42,719 bases of DNA from Ilyobacter polytropus (GCA_003246855.1 QKCP01000164.1:1-42719); one strand, 5' to 3'. Shown: positions 16,280-25,334, counted from the first letter of the stretch. Numbers and translations are program-made. Notes: generated from the sequence alone by a model not told the origin.

Positions 16280-17180
16280 ACCAATAATAAAAATAAGAGA
16301 GCGCTTTTTCCATCACGTAGGTGAAAAGGATTACACAAACTGCACCCCGTTCAAAATGGTATGGGCTTTTCTTGGGTCGACAAATCATGAAAAATCGAAA
16401 TTAAGTTTTTAAATTAAAGCCTGATCACAAGCTTACAACTATTGAATGAAAACTAGGTGTCTAACTAAAGATAAACGACTTGATGGATTTTCACGAGAAT
16501 ATATACATAAAAAAATCACACACACAACTTCTCCTCAATTAAGAAGGGCGTTAAAGATATTTATGCCCCAAGCTGCATTCTATATGCCGAAGGAAAAAGT
16601 GCTTTTTTCCTACAATGGTGCCTGTTGTTCTTTGATTAACGTATTTTATAACTATAGTCACTGTTTAGACTACCACGCCATAGGCAGCAAAGAAAAGCTT
16701 GGACTGGAAGAAGTATAAAAGGACGCTGAAGACGGTGTGTTATGCTGTAACGCTACCATATAAAGGTTTGTCGAACTCTGGAATAGGATCAAGCCTAAAC
16801 CTTGCTGAGAATTCTTCTCAGCCCGTTTACTACTGGATAGCCGCTAAAAAAATTACGAGGAGGCATTCAAGCTGAACCACATCATAATATATGAAGCTCG
16901 TAATAAACTACTGAAAGCTCTAAAGTAATAAAATGACAATATACCGCCAAAGAGATTAAAAAAGCTATGAAGAAATACATATACACTAAAAAGCGTTTTC
17001 CGATAACCGTGACTTTTTACAAGAATTGCGATGTAGTTACAGAACAGGTAAATCCTTTTGCTAATGAATCGGTTTCAGTTTTTCCACTAACCTGGAGTTA
17101 CGCTGCTTTTATAAACGTAATTCACGTTTATCTGAAAAAGTATGCCGAATTTAAAAAACTGCAATGAAATGTCATAAATT
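16280..17180. other. Gene-poor stretch, possibly decayed DNA
   Basis: About 0.9 kb without an intact gene I can support. Short frames exist at 16446-16718 and 16967-17167 on the plus strand, and another open, start-less frame covers about 16683-16877, but none has a good ribosome site or a family I know, and they lie in different frames. Base composition is closer to coding sequence than to the AT-rich spacers elsewhere, which suggests a decayed gene or element. No terminal inverted repeats or target duplications were recognised, so calling it an insertion-sequence remnant would go too far. Confidence 0.45.
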
Positions 17181-17193
17181 TTTAAAAATTGAA

Positions 17194-17222
17194 TTGACAA
17201 CAAAATATGCTTATGCTAGTAT
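17194..17222 (+). promoter_or_regulatory. Promoter of the hom leader
   Basis: Perfect -35 TTGACA (17194-17199), 17-base spacer, TAGTAT (17217-17222). Confidence 0.75.
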
Positions 17223-17228
17223 TAATTT

Positions 17229-17360
17229 AACTTGTTTTATCAAGAGTGGGCTGAATAATTTATTTAAACCAGCTTAAATTATTTAGCTGAACTGCATTAG
17301 TATTTTACCTGAAACTAGGTTTGTTACGGGGCTTTTTTAGCAAGAAAAAAGCCCTTTTTT
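17229..17360 (+). ncRNA. Structured 5' leader of hom, unassigned attenuator or riboswitch
   Basis: From the expected transcription start to a strong intrinsic terminator, about 130 bases long and 120 bases before hom. Contains a small CTTG/CAAG hairpin, a 13-bp hairpin (GCTGAATAATTTA with TAAATTATTTAGC, one wobble) and then the terminator. A TTATCAAGAGTGG string resembles the 5' end of SAM-I riboswitches, but the SAM-I core (GGAGGGA, GCCC, GGCAACC) is missing. Not a T-box (no GGGTGGTACCGCG) and not lysine class. Probably controls homoserine branch flux; ligand or mechanism unknown. Confidence 0.6.
17329..17360 (+). terminator. Terminator inside the hom leader
   Basis: GGGCTTTTTT / AAAAAAGCCC, six-base loop, then six T. 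Lies between the promoter and hom, so it must be passed for hom expression. Confidence 0.88.
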
Positions 17361-17483
17361 AATATAAAAAATTAAAATATTAAACTTTTATTAATTTTTT
17401 TTTATATTTAAGTATCAATAATTTAATAATATTGTGCTAAAAAATAGAGATATTTTAAAAGATTAAGAATAGGGGTGAACAGT

Positions 17484-18695
17484 TTGAAAATTGGAATTAT
17501 TGGACTTGGTACTGTAGGTGAAGGTACTCTAAAAATACTGCTAAATGAAGCCGAAAAGATTTCTCACAAAGCAAACGCTAATATAGAGGTTAAGTACGCC
17601 TGTGACTTAAACCTAGATAAAGAGTTCTCTTTTGATTTTGATAAAAACATTCTGATAAATGACTATAAAAAAATTATTGAAGATGATGAAATAGAAGTTG
17701 TGGTAGAACTTATAGGTGGGGAAACCATCGCAAAGAAAATACTTTTAGAAGCTCTTGAAAGCGGAAAAAGTGTAGTTACTGCCAACAAGGCACTTATTGC
17801 AAAACACGCTAAAGAGCTTTTTAAAAAAGCTAAAGAAACCAACACTGCCATATACTACGAAGCAAGTGTTGGAGGGGGTATACCTATTATCATACCTCTT
17901 CAAGAAAGCCTTATTGCAAACAATATCCAGAGCATAAAAGGTATCATAAACGGTACTGCAAACTATATTCTGACAGAGATGACTCAAAAAGGCCTAAGCT
18001 TTGATGCAGTTTTAAAGGTTGCTATGGAAAAAGGATATGCAGAGGCAGACCCTACCTACGACATAGAGGGAATCGATACAGCACACAAAATTACAATACT
18101 TGCCTCTATAGCTTACGGTGGCTGTGTTGATTTTGATAATGTTTCAATTAGCGGGATCACAAAAATAAAACCTGAAGATATACAGGCTGCTGATGAGCTT
18201 GGCTACGTTATAAAGCTTGTCGCATCTGCTAGAACTATCGGGGACAGAGTCGAAGTATGCGTAAAACCTACCCTTCTAGAAAAAAGTGAGCAACTTGCAA
18301 ATGTAAACGGGGTTTTTAATGCTATTGAAGTAGAAGGTGATTATGTAGGTAAGACTCTTTTCTACGGTAAGGGTGCTGGAATGGACGCAACGGCATCTGC
18401 AGTTGTTGCTGACATAGTTAAAGGTTGCATAAGAAGCAAGTACGAAGGGGATTTTTACTACAACATCGAAAAACCTATAGATGTAGTGCCTTCGGACGAA
18501 ATCGTATCTAAATTCTACTTGAGGGTAGAAAACGCTGACATCCATCTTTGTGAAGATATAAAAGATGCAGGTATCGAAGTAGAGCACTTCATTAAAAAAG
18601 ACGGTTACATAATAATACTAACAGAAGCTGTTAAAGAAAAGGACATTAAGGCTCACTTAAAAAGTTTTGACTACCTTGCTCTTAACATCAACTAG
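17484..18695 (+). CDS. hom: Homoserine dehydrogenase
   Basis: A 403-residue NAD(P)-dependent enzyme reducing aspartate semialdehyde to homoserine, the entry to threonine and methionine. Dinucleotide-binding GLGTVGEGTL near the start, VVTANKALIAKH, ASVGGGIPII, INGTANYILTEM and GYAEADPTYDIEGIDTAHK are all family signatures. A C-terminal ACT-like region (about 330-403, FYLRVENADI...) is present, which in relatives mediates threonine feedback. I start at TTG 17484, 5 bases after AGGGGTGA; GTG 17475 lies within that site. Preceded by a leader with an intrinsic terminator. Its substrate is made by asd just downstream. Confidence 0.95.
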   Translation: MKIGIIGLGTVGEGTLKILLNEAEKISHKANANIEVKYACDLNLDKEFSFDFDKNILINDYKKIIEDDEIEVVVELIGGETIAKKILLEALESGKSVVTANKALIAKHAKELFKKAKETNTAIYYEASVGGGIPIIIPLQESLIANNIQSIKGIINGTANYILTEMTQKGLSFDAVLKVAMEKGYAEADPTYDIEGIDTAHKITILASIAYGGCVDFDNVSISGITKIKPEDIQAADELGYVIKLVASARTIGDRVEVCVKPTLLEKSEQLANVNGVFNAIEVEGDYVGKTLFYGKGAGMDATASAVVADIVKGCIRSKYEGDFYYNIEKPIDVVPSDEIVSKFYLRVENADIHLCEDIKDAGIEVEHFIKKDGYIIILTEAVKEKDIKAHLKSFDYLALNIN

Positions 18696-18718
18696 TCAAA
18701 TTAAAGGGTAAACTGGCT

Positions 18719-18739
18719 ATGCCCCTATAAAAGGGGCAT
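18719..18739 (+). other. Hairpin after hom
   Basis: ATGCCCCT / AGGGGCAT with a five-base loop, 23 bases after the hom stop. No T run follows, so it is more likely an RNA-stabilising hairpin than a terminator. Confidence 0.4.
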
Positions 18740-18858
18740 ATTCATCTATATACAGCTTGAATTCAAACATATGTATTTTCGCTAGACAATAAAATGCCAA
18801 ATAAAGCTTGTATGCTTTACATAAAAATTTAATCTATTTAAGACAGGGAGAGGATTGT

Positions 18859-19869
18859 ATGAAAAAATATAACGTGGCGGTAGTTGGTGCTACCGGTGCT
18901 GTCGGAGTAGAAGTCCTGAAGGTATTAGAAGACAGGGATTTCCCTCTAAAAGAACTTCATCTTTTTGCGTCTGCTAGATCAGCAGGCAAGACACTTAAAT
19001 TTAAAGGTGAGGATGTAGTTATAGAAGAATTAACGGAAGAGTTCCATAAAGGCATAGACATCGCTATTTTCTCTGCTGGGGCAGATATAACTAAAAAGTT
19101 TGCTCCTATAGCTGCAAAAAATGGTGTAGTGGTAATAGACAACAGTAGTGCCTTCAGAATGGACCCTGAGGTGCCTCTTGTGGTACCTGAAGTTAATCCG
19201 GAGGATGCATTTAAACACAAGGGAATTATTGCAAATCCAAACTGCTCTACAATCCAAATGTGTGTTGCACTTTATCCAATCCATAAAAAATATGGAATTA
19301 AAAAAATAATTGTTTCTACTTACCAAGCTGCTTCAGGCGCAGGTGCTAAAGGTATGGATGAGCTACTTTCTCAAGCAAAACAATTTGTTGATGGAAAAGA
19401 GCTTGATGTATCTGCATTTGCTCACCAGCTTCTTTTCAATGTGATCCCTCACATAGATGTATTTTTAGATAATGATTACTCTAAAGAAGAGATGAAAATG
19501 ATAAATGAAACTCATAAAATTTTCCACGATGATTCGATCAGAATTACAGCTACAGCTGTCAGAGTTCCTGTCCTTAGGGCTCATTCTGAGTCTATTACTC
19601 TTGAGCTTGAAAAAGAGTTTGACGTAAAAGAAGTTAAAGAACTTCTTGCAAATTCTGAAGGTATAATTGTTAAAGACAACCTTGAAAACAAAGAGTACCC
19701 TATGCCTAAAGATGTGGCAGGCAAGTACGAGACATATGTCGGAAGAATAAGAAAAGACCTAGCTTTCGACAACGGTTTATCTCTATGGGTTGTTGCTGAT
19801 CAAGTTTTAAAAGGTGCTGCTTTAAACGCAGTTCAAATAGCTGAGCTTCTAGCTAAAAAAGAGGCTTAA
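18859..19869 (+). CDS. asd: Aspartate-semialdehyde dehydrogenase
   Basis: A 336-residue enzyme making aspartate semialdehyde, the branch point to homoserine (hom, upstream) and to diaminopimelate/lysine (dap operon, 7.5 kb downstream). Nucleotide-binding GATGAVGVEV (10-19), the active-site cysteine in NPNCSTIQM (Cys129) and the substrate segment RVPVLRAHSES are present. The start at 18859 follows GGGAGAGG; the 17-residue upstream extension lacks a ribosome site. Ends at a clear terminator. Confidence 0.96.
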   Translation: MKKYNVAVVGATGAVGVEVLKVLEDRDFPLKELHLFASARSAGKTLKFKGEDVVIEELTEEFHKGIDIAIFSAGADITKKFAPIAAKNGVVVIDNSSAFRMDPEVPLVVPEVNPEDAFKHKGIIANPNCSTIQMCVALYPIHKKYGIKKIIVSTYQAASGAGAKGMDELLSQAKQFVDGKELDVSAFAHQLLFNVIPHIDVFLDNDYSKEEMKMINETHKIFHDDSIRITATAVRVPVLRAHSESITLELEKEFDVKEVKELLANSEGIIVKDNLENKEYPMPKDVAGKYETYVGRIRKDLAFDNGLSLWVVADQVLKGAALNAVQIAELLAKKEA

Positions 19870-19876
19870 TAAACAT

Positions 19877-19907
19877 AAAAAATGCAGCTTTCAGGCTGCA
19901 TTTTTTA
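19877..19907 (+). terminator. Terminator of asd
   Basis: AAAAAATGCAGC / GCTGCATTTTTT, six-base loop, T-rich tail. Confidence 0.92.
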
Positions 19908-19986
19908 TTTCTCTCTGGTCATATTAATCATAATTATTCTATCTTTCCAAACTTTATCCGGACAAGTTTAAACACTCCCGCATCTA

Positions 19987-21705
19987 TCAAGCCTTTAAAT
20001 TCAAAAAATTAAAGTTGCTTACATCAAAAATTCCCTTGTCAGTCAACCTTATTTCCGGTATAACAGGCAGGGAGATAAATGACAGGGTTAAAAAAGGGTT
20101 GAAATTTCCACTTTCCATGATTTTCACTGTATTTTCATGTAACTTTTTCAGACTTTTTACCACTTCACTTGGACTTTTTTCGGTAATGAGTCCTCCTATT
20201 TCGAGTTTTAATTCTGCTTCTACTCTCCCTTCTACGCACAGGACTATCCCCCCACCTATTCTCCTCAGCTCGTTCAAGGCCATTACTAGATCTACGTCAT
20301 CTACCCCAACTGCTATTACATTATGTGAGTCATGGGATACGCTTACTGCTATAGCACCCTTTTTCAATTTGAAACCTTTAACTATTCCCTTTCCTATATT
20401 GCCACTATTTTTATGCCTTTCCACCACCAGCATCTTCAATTGGTCCCTTTCCACTGATGTTTGAAACTTCCCTCTTTTTGTGCACACCTCTTCTACAACA
20501 TGCCTGGTCTCTAACTTGTTCGGAATTATCTCGATTATATTTGCTTTATCTCCCACATCAATGCTAATACTTATATTCGATTTTGAAATTTCACCAAAGT
20601 TCAATGACGAGATAAGTTTTTTCGGAACAGAACAATAGTTCCCGGATCTTTTTATGCATTCTCCGTTTTCCGCCACCAGCTCCCCGTTTTTGAATACTTT
20701 TTCGATTTTCACCCTCTCCAAGTCTGAAACTATTATAAAGTCGGCCTTGTATCCTGGCGCCACAGCCCCCCTGTCTTTTAAACCGTAGCACTCTGCACTA
20801 TTTAAGGTGGCCATTTGGTAAGCAGTGACAGCCGGAATCCCTGCTTCTATAGCTACCCTCACAGCACAGTCTACGCTACCCTCTTCTATAAGATGGTCCA
20901 AGTGCTTATCATCGGTGCAGATACACAGCCTCCTGCTATTCAAAGGGGTAAGCACCTTGGATAGTTCGCGAATGTTTTTGGCTGCTGTCCCCTCCCTCAT
21001 CATGACATACATCCCTCTCCTAAGTCTCTCTTTTGCCTCCTGAGCGCTTTGACACTCATGGTCCGTCTTAATACCCGCGGAAGCATAGGCGTTCATCTCG
21101 TTTACCCTTAGGCCCGCACCGTGCCCATCCACTAGCTTCCCTCTGTTTATGGATCCTGCTATTTTTCTTAGCATGTCCGGTTCGCAGTTTAGTACCGCAG
21201 GATAGTTCATTACTTCCCCTAACCCCAGTACTCTTTCATGAAGATAAAACTCCTCCAAATCATCTGCTGTGAGAGTTGCTCCCGAGCTCTCAAACTGTGT
21301 AGCCGGAACGCAGGATGGCAGCATCATAAAAATATCTAATACTGTTTTTTCTGAGGAATCCAATATATATTTTATACCCTCTTTCCCAGCTACATTGGCT
21401 ATCTCATGTGGGTCGGCTATAACTGTCGTCACTCCGTGCGGAAGAACTGCATCTGAATATGCTGCCGGCGTTACCAGGGAGGACTCTAGGTGCATGTGGG
21501 AATCTATAAATGATGGTGCTATATATTTCCCGCTACAATCTAACTCTTTTTCCCCACTGTACTCGCCAACCCCAACTATACGGCCATCCTGTATGGCTAC
21601 GTCGCCTCTGAAGATTTCCTGCGTAAACACGTCAACTATGTCGGCATTTTTTAGCACCAGCTGAGCTCTGGTTTTCCCACTTGCTGCTTCTATAAACTTT
21701 TTCAT
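19987..21705 (-). CDS. ade: Adenine deaminase
   Basis: A 572-residue amidohydrolase converting adenine to hypoxanthine and ammonia. DSHMHLESSLVTP near residue 67, IADPHEIANVAG, LGLGEVMNYPAVL, DGHGAGL and CTDDKHLDHLI match the metal and substrate motifs of bacterial Ade, and the length is typical. The C-terminal domain (about 400-572) with AVSVSHDSHNVIAVG is also present. Start ATG 21705 follows GGAGG. An adenine-type purine riboswitch and a terminator hairpin lie directly upstream, after guaB, which independently supports the substrate. Its hypoxanthine would feed IMP and thus GuaB and GuaA, encoded just upstream. Confidence 0.97.
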   Translation of the reverse strand: MKKFIEAASGKTRAQLVLKNADIVDVFTQEIFRGDVAIQDGRIVGVGEYSGEKELDCSGKYIAPSFIDSHMHLESSLVTPAAYSDAVLPHGVTTVIADPHEIANVAGKEGIKYILDSSEKTVLDIFMMLPSCVPATQFESSGATLTADDLEEFYLHERVLGLGEVMNYPAVLNCEPDMLRKIAGSINRGKLVDGHGAGLRVNEMNAYASAGIKTDHECQSAQEAKERLRRGMYVMMREGTAAKNIRELSKVLTPLNSRRLCICTDDKHLDHLIEEGSVDCAVRVAIEAGIPAVTAYQMATLNSAECYGLKDRGAVAPGYKADFIIVSDLERVKIEKVFKNGELVAENGECIKRSGNYCSVPKKLISSLNFGEISKSNISISIDVGDKANIIEIIPNKLETRHVVEEVCTKRGKFQTSVERDQLKMLVVERHKNSGNIGKGIVKGFKLKKGAIAVSVSHDSHNVIAVGVDDVDLVMALNELRRIGGGIVLCVEGRVEAELKLEIGGLITEKSPSEVVKSLKKLHENTVKIMESGNFNPFLTLSFISLPVIPEIRLTDKGIFDVSNFNFLNLKA

Positions 21706-21760
21706 ATTTTTCCTCCAGTTTTATATCGCATCATTTTATAAAATTATCTATTTCAAAAAA

Positions 21761-21803
21761 CAAAAAATGGTCTCATTTGAGGCGTACCCTCAAATGAGAC
21801 CAT
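21761..21803 (-). terminator. Terminator in the ade leader
   Basis: A perfect 16-bp stem (21767-21782 with 21788-21803), five-base loop, followed on the minus strand by TTTTTTGTTTTTT. Expression platform of the purine riboswitch, and also the first terminator after guaB. Confidence 0.93.
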
Positions 21804-21830
21804 AAACGGAAAAGAGCACACCAACAGTGC

Positions 21831-21897
21831 TCCATAATCAACAGATTTTTGCTCTGTTGGTAGAAACTCTTTTCGCGTATTAAAAAGATTATATGGA
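21831..21897 (-). ncRNA. Adenine-type purine riboswitch aptamer upstream of ade
   Basis: Minus strand. P1 TCCATA (21897-21892) pairs with TATGGA (21836-21831). J1/2 is TAATC, J2/3 is TTTCTACC, P3 is CAACAG / CTGTTG, and J3/1 plus P1 read GATTATG. The nucleotide that sets specificity (position 74) is U, which pairs with adenine, in line with the adenine deaminase downstream. The usual GG (L2) and CC (L3) loop contact is replaced by GC and GC, a compensating change. Confidence 0.92.
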
Positions 21898-21911
21898 TCT
21901 AATATTTTATT

Positions 21912-23375
21912 CTATTTGTGGTAATTAGGAGCTTCTTTTGTGATACTTATATCATGAGGATGGCTCTCTTGAAGCCCTGCTCCGGTTATTTTAACAAATT
22001 TACCGTTGTCTCTCAAATCCGCAATTGTAGCTGTACCGCAGTATCCCATACCGGCTCTAAGCCCTCCGCAAAGCTGGAATATCACATCGGACAGTTTACC
22101 TTTGTAAGGCACTTTCCCTTCTATTCCTTCAGGAACTAGTTTTTTAGCTTCAGCTTCACTTTGGAAATATCTATCTTTACTTCCTCTTTGCATAGCTGCA
22201 AGTGATCCCATACCAACGTATACTTTGAATCTTCTACCATCATAAAGGATCTCTTCCCCAGGCGCTTCCTCAGTTCCTGCTAAAAGTCCGCCTGCCATTA
22301 CACAGTTAGCACCGGCAGCTATAGCCTTTACAACGTCTCCAGAAAGTTTTATTCCTCCATCAGCTATAACGGGTATTCCGTACTGTTTCGCCAATGTGTA
22401 AACATCATTTACAGCTGATATTTGAGGTACTCCTACTCCGGCTACTACCCTTGTAGTACATATAGATCCAGGTCCTACCCCTACTTTTACTGCGTCTGCA
22501 CCAGCTTCTATAAGCTCTCTTGCAGCTTCGGCAGTTACAATGTTCCCGCCTATAACGTCTAGATTAGGGAAGGCATTTTTTATCTGTCTAACTGTTTCAA
22601 TTACACCGTTTGAATGTCCATGTGCAGAATCGACAGTTATAACGTCTGCACCAGCTTTTACAAGTGCTGCTACTCTTTCAATTGTGTCGTTTCCTACGCT
22701 GACAGCAGCCCCAACTCTAAGCCTGCCTTGTGAGTCCTTACAAGCATTAGGAAACTCCTCTATGTTATCTATATCTTTTATAGTTATTAACCCTTTTAAC
22801 TTCCCGTCCTTACCTACAATAGGAAGTTTTTCAATTCTATTTTCAAGAAGTACTTCTTTTGCTTGCTCTAGTGTAGTCCCCTCAGGAGCAGTTATAAGGT
22901 TTTCTTTCGTCATTATCGATTCCACGCTTTTTGAAAGATCTTTCCTGTATTTGAGGTCTCTATTAGTTATTATCCCAACTAGAGTTCCGTCCTCTTCTAC
23001 AACAGGCAGACCGGATATTCTGTAAGTCCCCATTATCTTGTCAGCATCTTCTAAAGTAGAGTTTCTGCTAAGTATTACAGGGTCTGTTATCATTCCGCTT
23101 TCGTTTCTTTTTACCTTGTCTACTTCAGCAGCCTGCTGTTCTATAGACATATTTTTATGGATAAAACCTATCCCACCTTCTCTAGCCAAAGCTATTGCAA
23201 GCTTAGCTTCTGTTACAGTATCCATAGCCGAGCTTATGAACGGTATGTTCATCTCGATATTTTTAGTAAGTTTTGTTTTTAGGCTAACTTCACTTGGAAG
23301 TACATTTGACTTTTGAGGAACTAAAAGTACGTCGTCAAAAGTAATTGCTTCTTTTATTATCTTCCCGTTTAGCAT
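21912..23375 (-). CDS. guaB: IMP dehydrogenase
   Basis: A 487-residue enzyme oxidising IMP to XMP, the first step to GMP. TIM-barrel with an inserted CBS pair (about residues 93-205; [18 protein letters not shown] and [14 protein letters not shown]). Catalytic cysteine lies in [15 protein letters not shown] near residue 305. The flap/active-site segment [18 protein letters not shown] is present. Start ATG 23375 follows AGGAGG. It has its own promoter after the guaA terminator. No terminator precedes the purine riboswitch that begins 15 bases after its stop, so readthrough transcripts would enter the ade leader. Confidence 0.98.
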   Translation of the reverse strand: MLNGKIIKEAITFDDVLLVPQKSNVLPSEVSLKTKLTKNIEMNIPFISSAMDTVTEAKLAIALAREGGIGFIHKNMSIEQQAAEVDKVKRNESGMITDPVILSRNSTLEDADKIMGTYRISGLPVVEEDGTLVGIITNRDLKYRKDLSKSVESIMTKENLITAPEGTTLEQAKEVLLENRIEKLPIVGKDGKLKGLITIKDIDNIEEFPNACKDSQGRLRVGAAVSVGNDTIERVAALVKAGADVITVDSAHGHSNGVIETVRQIKNAFPNLDVIGGNIVTAEAARELIEAGADAVKVGVGPGSICTTRVVAGVGVPQISAVNDVYTLAKQYGIPVIADGGIKLSGDVVKAIAAGANCVMAGGLLAGTEEAPGEEILYDGRRFKVYVGMGSLAAMQRGSKDRYFQSEAEAKKLVPEGIEGKVPYKGKLSDVIFQLCGGLRAGMGYCGTATIADLRDNGKFVKITGAGLQESHPHDISITKEAPNYHK

Positions 23376-23401
23376 CTACAACCTCCTGATAGATTTCAAA
23401 T

Positions 23402-23431
23402 TTTATATTTAATTTACATTAATTTATCCAA
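23402..23431 (-). promoter_or_regulatory. Promoter of guaB
   Basis: Minus-strand TTGGAT (23431-23426), 18-base spacer, TATAAA (23407-23402). Confidence 0.55.
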
Positions 23432-23440
23432 GTTTTATTT

Positions 23441-23463
23441 AAAAGGCAGACTCACAGTCTGCC
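23441..23463 (-). terminator. Terminator of guaA
   Basis: GGCAGACT / AGTCTGCC, three-base loop, followed on the minus strand by TTTT. It starts within a few bases of the guaA stop. Confidence 0.8.
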
Positions 23464-23465
23464 GA

Positions 23466-25004
23466 TTATTCCCATTCAATAGTTGCTGGTGGTTTTGAAG
23501 AGATATCATAGGTAAGCCTGTTGATACCGTCAACTTCGTTTATAATCCTGTTGGACACTTTTTCCAAGAATTCGTAAGGAAGATGTGACCAAGTTGCAGT
23601 CATAAAGTCAGTTGTGTCGGCACTCCTAAGAACAGCCGTGTACTCGTATGTTCTTTCGTCCCCCATAACACCTACAGATTTGACAGGCAGCAACACCACG
23701 AAAGCCTGGCTTACTTTGTCATAAAGGTCTTCATTTCTAAGCTCCTCTATGAATATGTCGTCTGCTTCTCTTAGAATATCTGCTTTTTCCTTTGTGACTT
23801 CTCCTAGTATCCTGATACCAAGACCTGGCCCAGGGAATGGATGTCTGTCTATCATGTGGTCTGCGATTCCAAGCTCCCTACCTACTCTTCTAACCTCGTC
23901 CTTGAACAGCTCTCTAAGAGGTTCTAGCAGTTCGAATTCCATATTTTCAGGAAGTCCGCCTACATTGTGGTGAGATTTTATAGTTGCAGAAGGTCCTTTA
24001 ACCGACTGGGACTCTATTACGTCAGGGTAGATTGTTCCCTGTGCTAGGAAATCCGCATCCTTAAACCTTTTCTTTTGCTCTTCAAATATCTCTACAAACT
24101 CACGTCCGATTATCTTTCTTTTTTCCTCTGGGTCGCTTACCCCTTTTAGTTTTGAAAGGAATCTCTCTTCGGCGTTTATGCACTCTATATTCATATGGAA
24201 GTGTTCTCCGTAGGCTTCCATTACCTTCTCAGCTTCATTTTTTCTCATAAGTCCTGTATCTATGAAGAAACAGCTAAGCTGGTCTCCTATGGCTTTATGT
24301 ATAAGTACGGCGGCGACAGATGAATCCACCCCACCTGAAAGGGCAAGTATAACTTTTTTGTTCCCTACTTTTTCTCTTATATTCTTCACTGTATCTTCTA
24401 TGTAGTTTGTCATTCTCCAGTTTTTCTCACATTTTGCTATGTTGAACACAAAGTTGCTTAAAAGCTGTTTACCATAAACAGAGTGAGTTACCTCTGGATG
24501 AAACTGAACTGCATATATTTTTCTAGCTTCGTCTGCCACAACAGCAACAGATGAGTCTGTGTGTGCTATTTTTTCAAACCCTGGTGCAAGTTTTGTAACG
24601 TGGTCGGCATGACTCATCCAAACTTGTGTTTTTTCAGGTATACTGTCAAAAATCAATGAATCTTTTTTATCTATAATAAGCTCTGCTTTTCCGAACTCTT
24701 GTTTGTCTGCTCTGGCTACCTCTCCACCCAATAAGTGTGTAGTAAGCTGCATTCCGTAGCATATGCCGAGTACCGGGATCCCAAGTTCATATACCTTTGG
24801 GTCAACTGTAGGTGCATCTTCTAAATAAACAGAAGCAGGCCCCCCTGACAAGATTATCCCATTCGGCTCCATAGCTTTTACCTCTTCTAGGTCTGTAAAG
24901 TAAGGCACTATCTCTGCATATACTCCCATTTCCCTTATCCTTCTAGCTATCAGCTGGTTGTACTGAGAACCGAAGTCAAGTATTATGATGCTTCCTTTTT
25001 TCAT
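23466..25004 (-). CDS. guaA: GMP synthase (glutamine-hydrolysing)
   Basis: A 512-residue enzyme making GMP from XMP, glutamine and ATP. Class I glutamine amidotransferase domain (1-195) with the nucleophile in GICYGMQ near residue 83 and [11 protein letters not shown] pyrophosphatase domain with LSGGVDSSV near 223; C-terminal dimerisation domain ending in the conserved KPPATIEWE. Start ATG 25004 is preceded by GGAGGG at a somewhat long spacing. The leader carries a guanine-type purine riboswitch, which would lower expression when guanine is plentiful. Confidence 0.98.
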   Translation of the reverse strand: MKKGSIIILDFGSQYNQLIARRIREMGVYAEIVPYFTDLEEVKAMEPNGIILSGGPASVYLEDAPTVDPKVYELGIPVLGICYGMQLTTHLLGGEVARADKQEFGKAELIIDKKDSLIFDSIPEKTQVWMSHADHVTKLAPGFEKIAHTDSSVAVVADEARKIYAVQFHPEVTHSVYGKQLLSNFVFNIAKCEKNWRMTNYIEDTVKNIREKVGNKKVILALSGGVDSSVAAVLIHKAIGDQLSCFFIDTGLMRKNEAEKVMEAYGEHFHMNIECINAEERFLSKLKGVSDPEEKRKIIGREFVEIFEEQKKRFKDADFLAQGTIYPDVIESQSVKGPSATIKSHHNVGGLPENMEFELLEPLRELFKDEVRRVGRELGIADHMIDRHPFPGPGLGIRILGEVTKEKADILREADDIFIEELRNEDLYDKVSQAFVVLLPVKSVGVMGDERTYEYTAVLRSADTTDFMTATWSHLPYEFLEKVSNRIINEVDGINRLTYDISSKPPATIEWE

Positions 25005-25033
25005 TCTTTCTCTTTCCCTCCAAATCGAATAAT

Positions 25034-25081
25034 AAAAAAACTGAATACTCCATTCACCTTCCGCTATGAACGTGAAAGTAT
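25034..25081 (-). terminator. Candidate terminator/antiterminator region in the guaA leader
   Basis: On the minus strand ATACTTTCAC (25081-25072) pairs with GTGAA-(3-base bulge)-AGTAT (25057-25045), followed by CAG and seven T. A competing hairpin, GTATGTA (25107-25101) with TACATAC (25084-25078), uses part of the same strand. This fits a two-state expression platform, though the stem is bulged. Confidence 0.55.
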
Positions 25082-25110
25082 GTACCCAGGTTTTTCGTAC
25101 TACATACCCC

Positions 25111-25178
25111 CACCCATAGAGACTAATTTAACGGTTAGTCGTAGATACGCCAATCCTTATTATTGGCTTATATGAGTG
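25111..25178 (-). ncRNA. Guanine-type purine riboswitch aptamer upstream of guaA
   Basis: Minus strand. P1 CACTCATA (25178-25171) pairs with TATGGGTG (25118-25111); J1/2 TAA; P2 GCCAAT / ATTGGC with loop AATAAGG; J2/3 GTATCTAC; P3 GACTAA / TTAGTC with loop CCGTTAAA; then T, C and P1. The loop GG-CC contact is kept and position 74 is C (guanine class). Departures from consensus: position 48 is A (normally a flipped-out U), L3 has one extra base, and position 73 is U where A is expected. Confidence 0.88.
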
Positions 25179-25334
25179 TATGCTAAGCTATATAATTTTA
25201 AAAAACTCCCTTTATTTTGCCCAAAATTATTGTAAAAGATGATACCACAATTCGTGCTCCATGTCAACTATTTTTAACTAAAACGGGGTATAGTACCATT
25301 TTTTTAGTACTGTGTTGCTAATAAAATATAAACG

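Noticed and set aside
16330-16400. Insertion-sequence end
   Set aside because: The texture is reminiscent of an element end, but no inverted repeats, target duplication or transposase fragment could be identified by eye.
16446-16718. 90-codon reading frame as a gene
   Set aside because: No ribosome site, no family resemblance, odd composition; treated as part of a gene-poor stretch.
16967-17167. 66-codon reading frame as a gene
   Set aside because: No ribosome site or recognisable domain; may be a remnant.
17229-17300. SAM-I riboswitch upstream of hom
   Set aside because: Only the opening TTATCAAGAGTGG fits. The conserved internal loop, kink-turn and GGCAACC segments are missing.
20015-20464. 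149-codon frame on the plus strand
   Set aside because: Antisense to the 3' part of ade; no ribosome site.
22540-23025. 161-codon frame on the plus strand
   Set aside because: Antisense to guaB; composition (Ser, Thr, Pro rich) is typical of a shadow frame.
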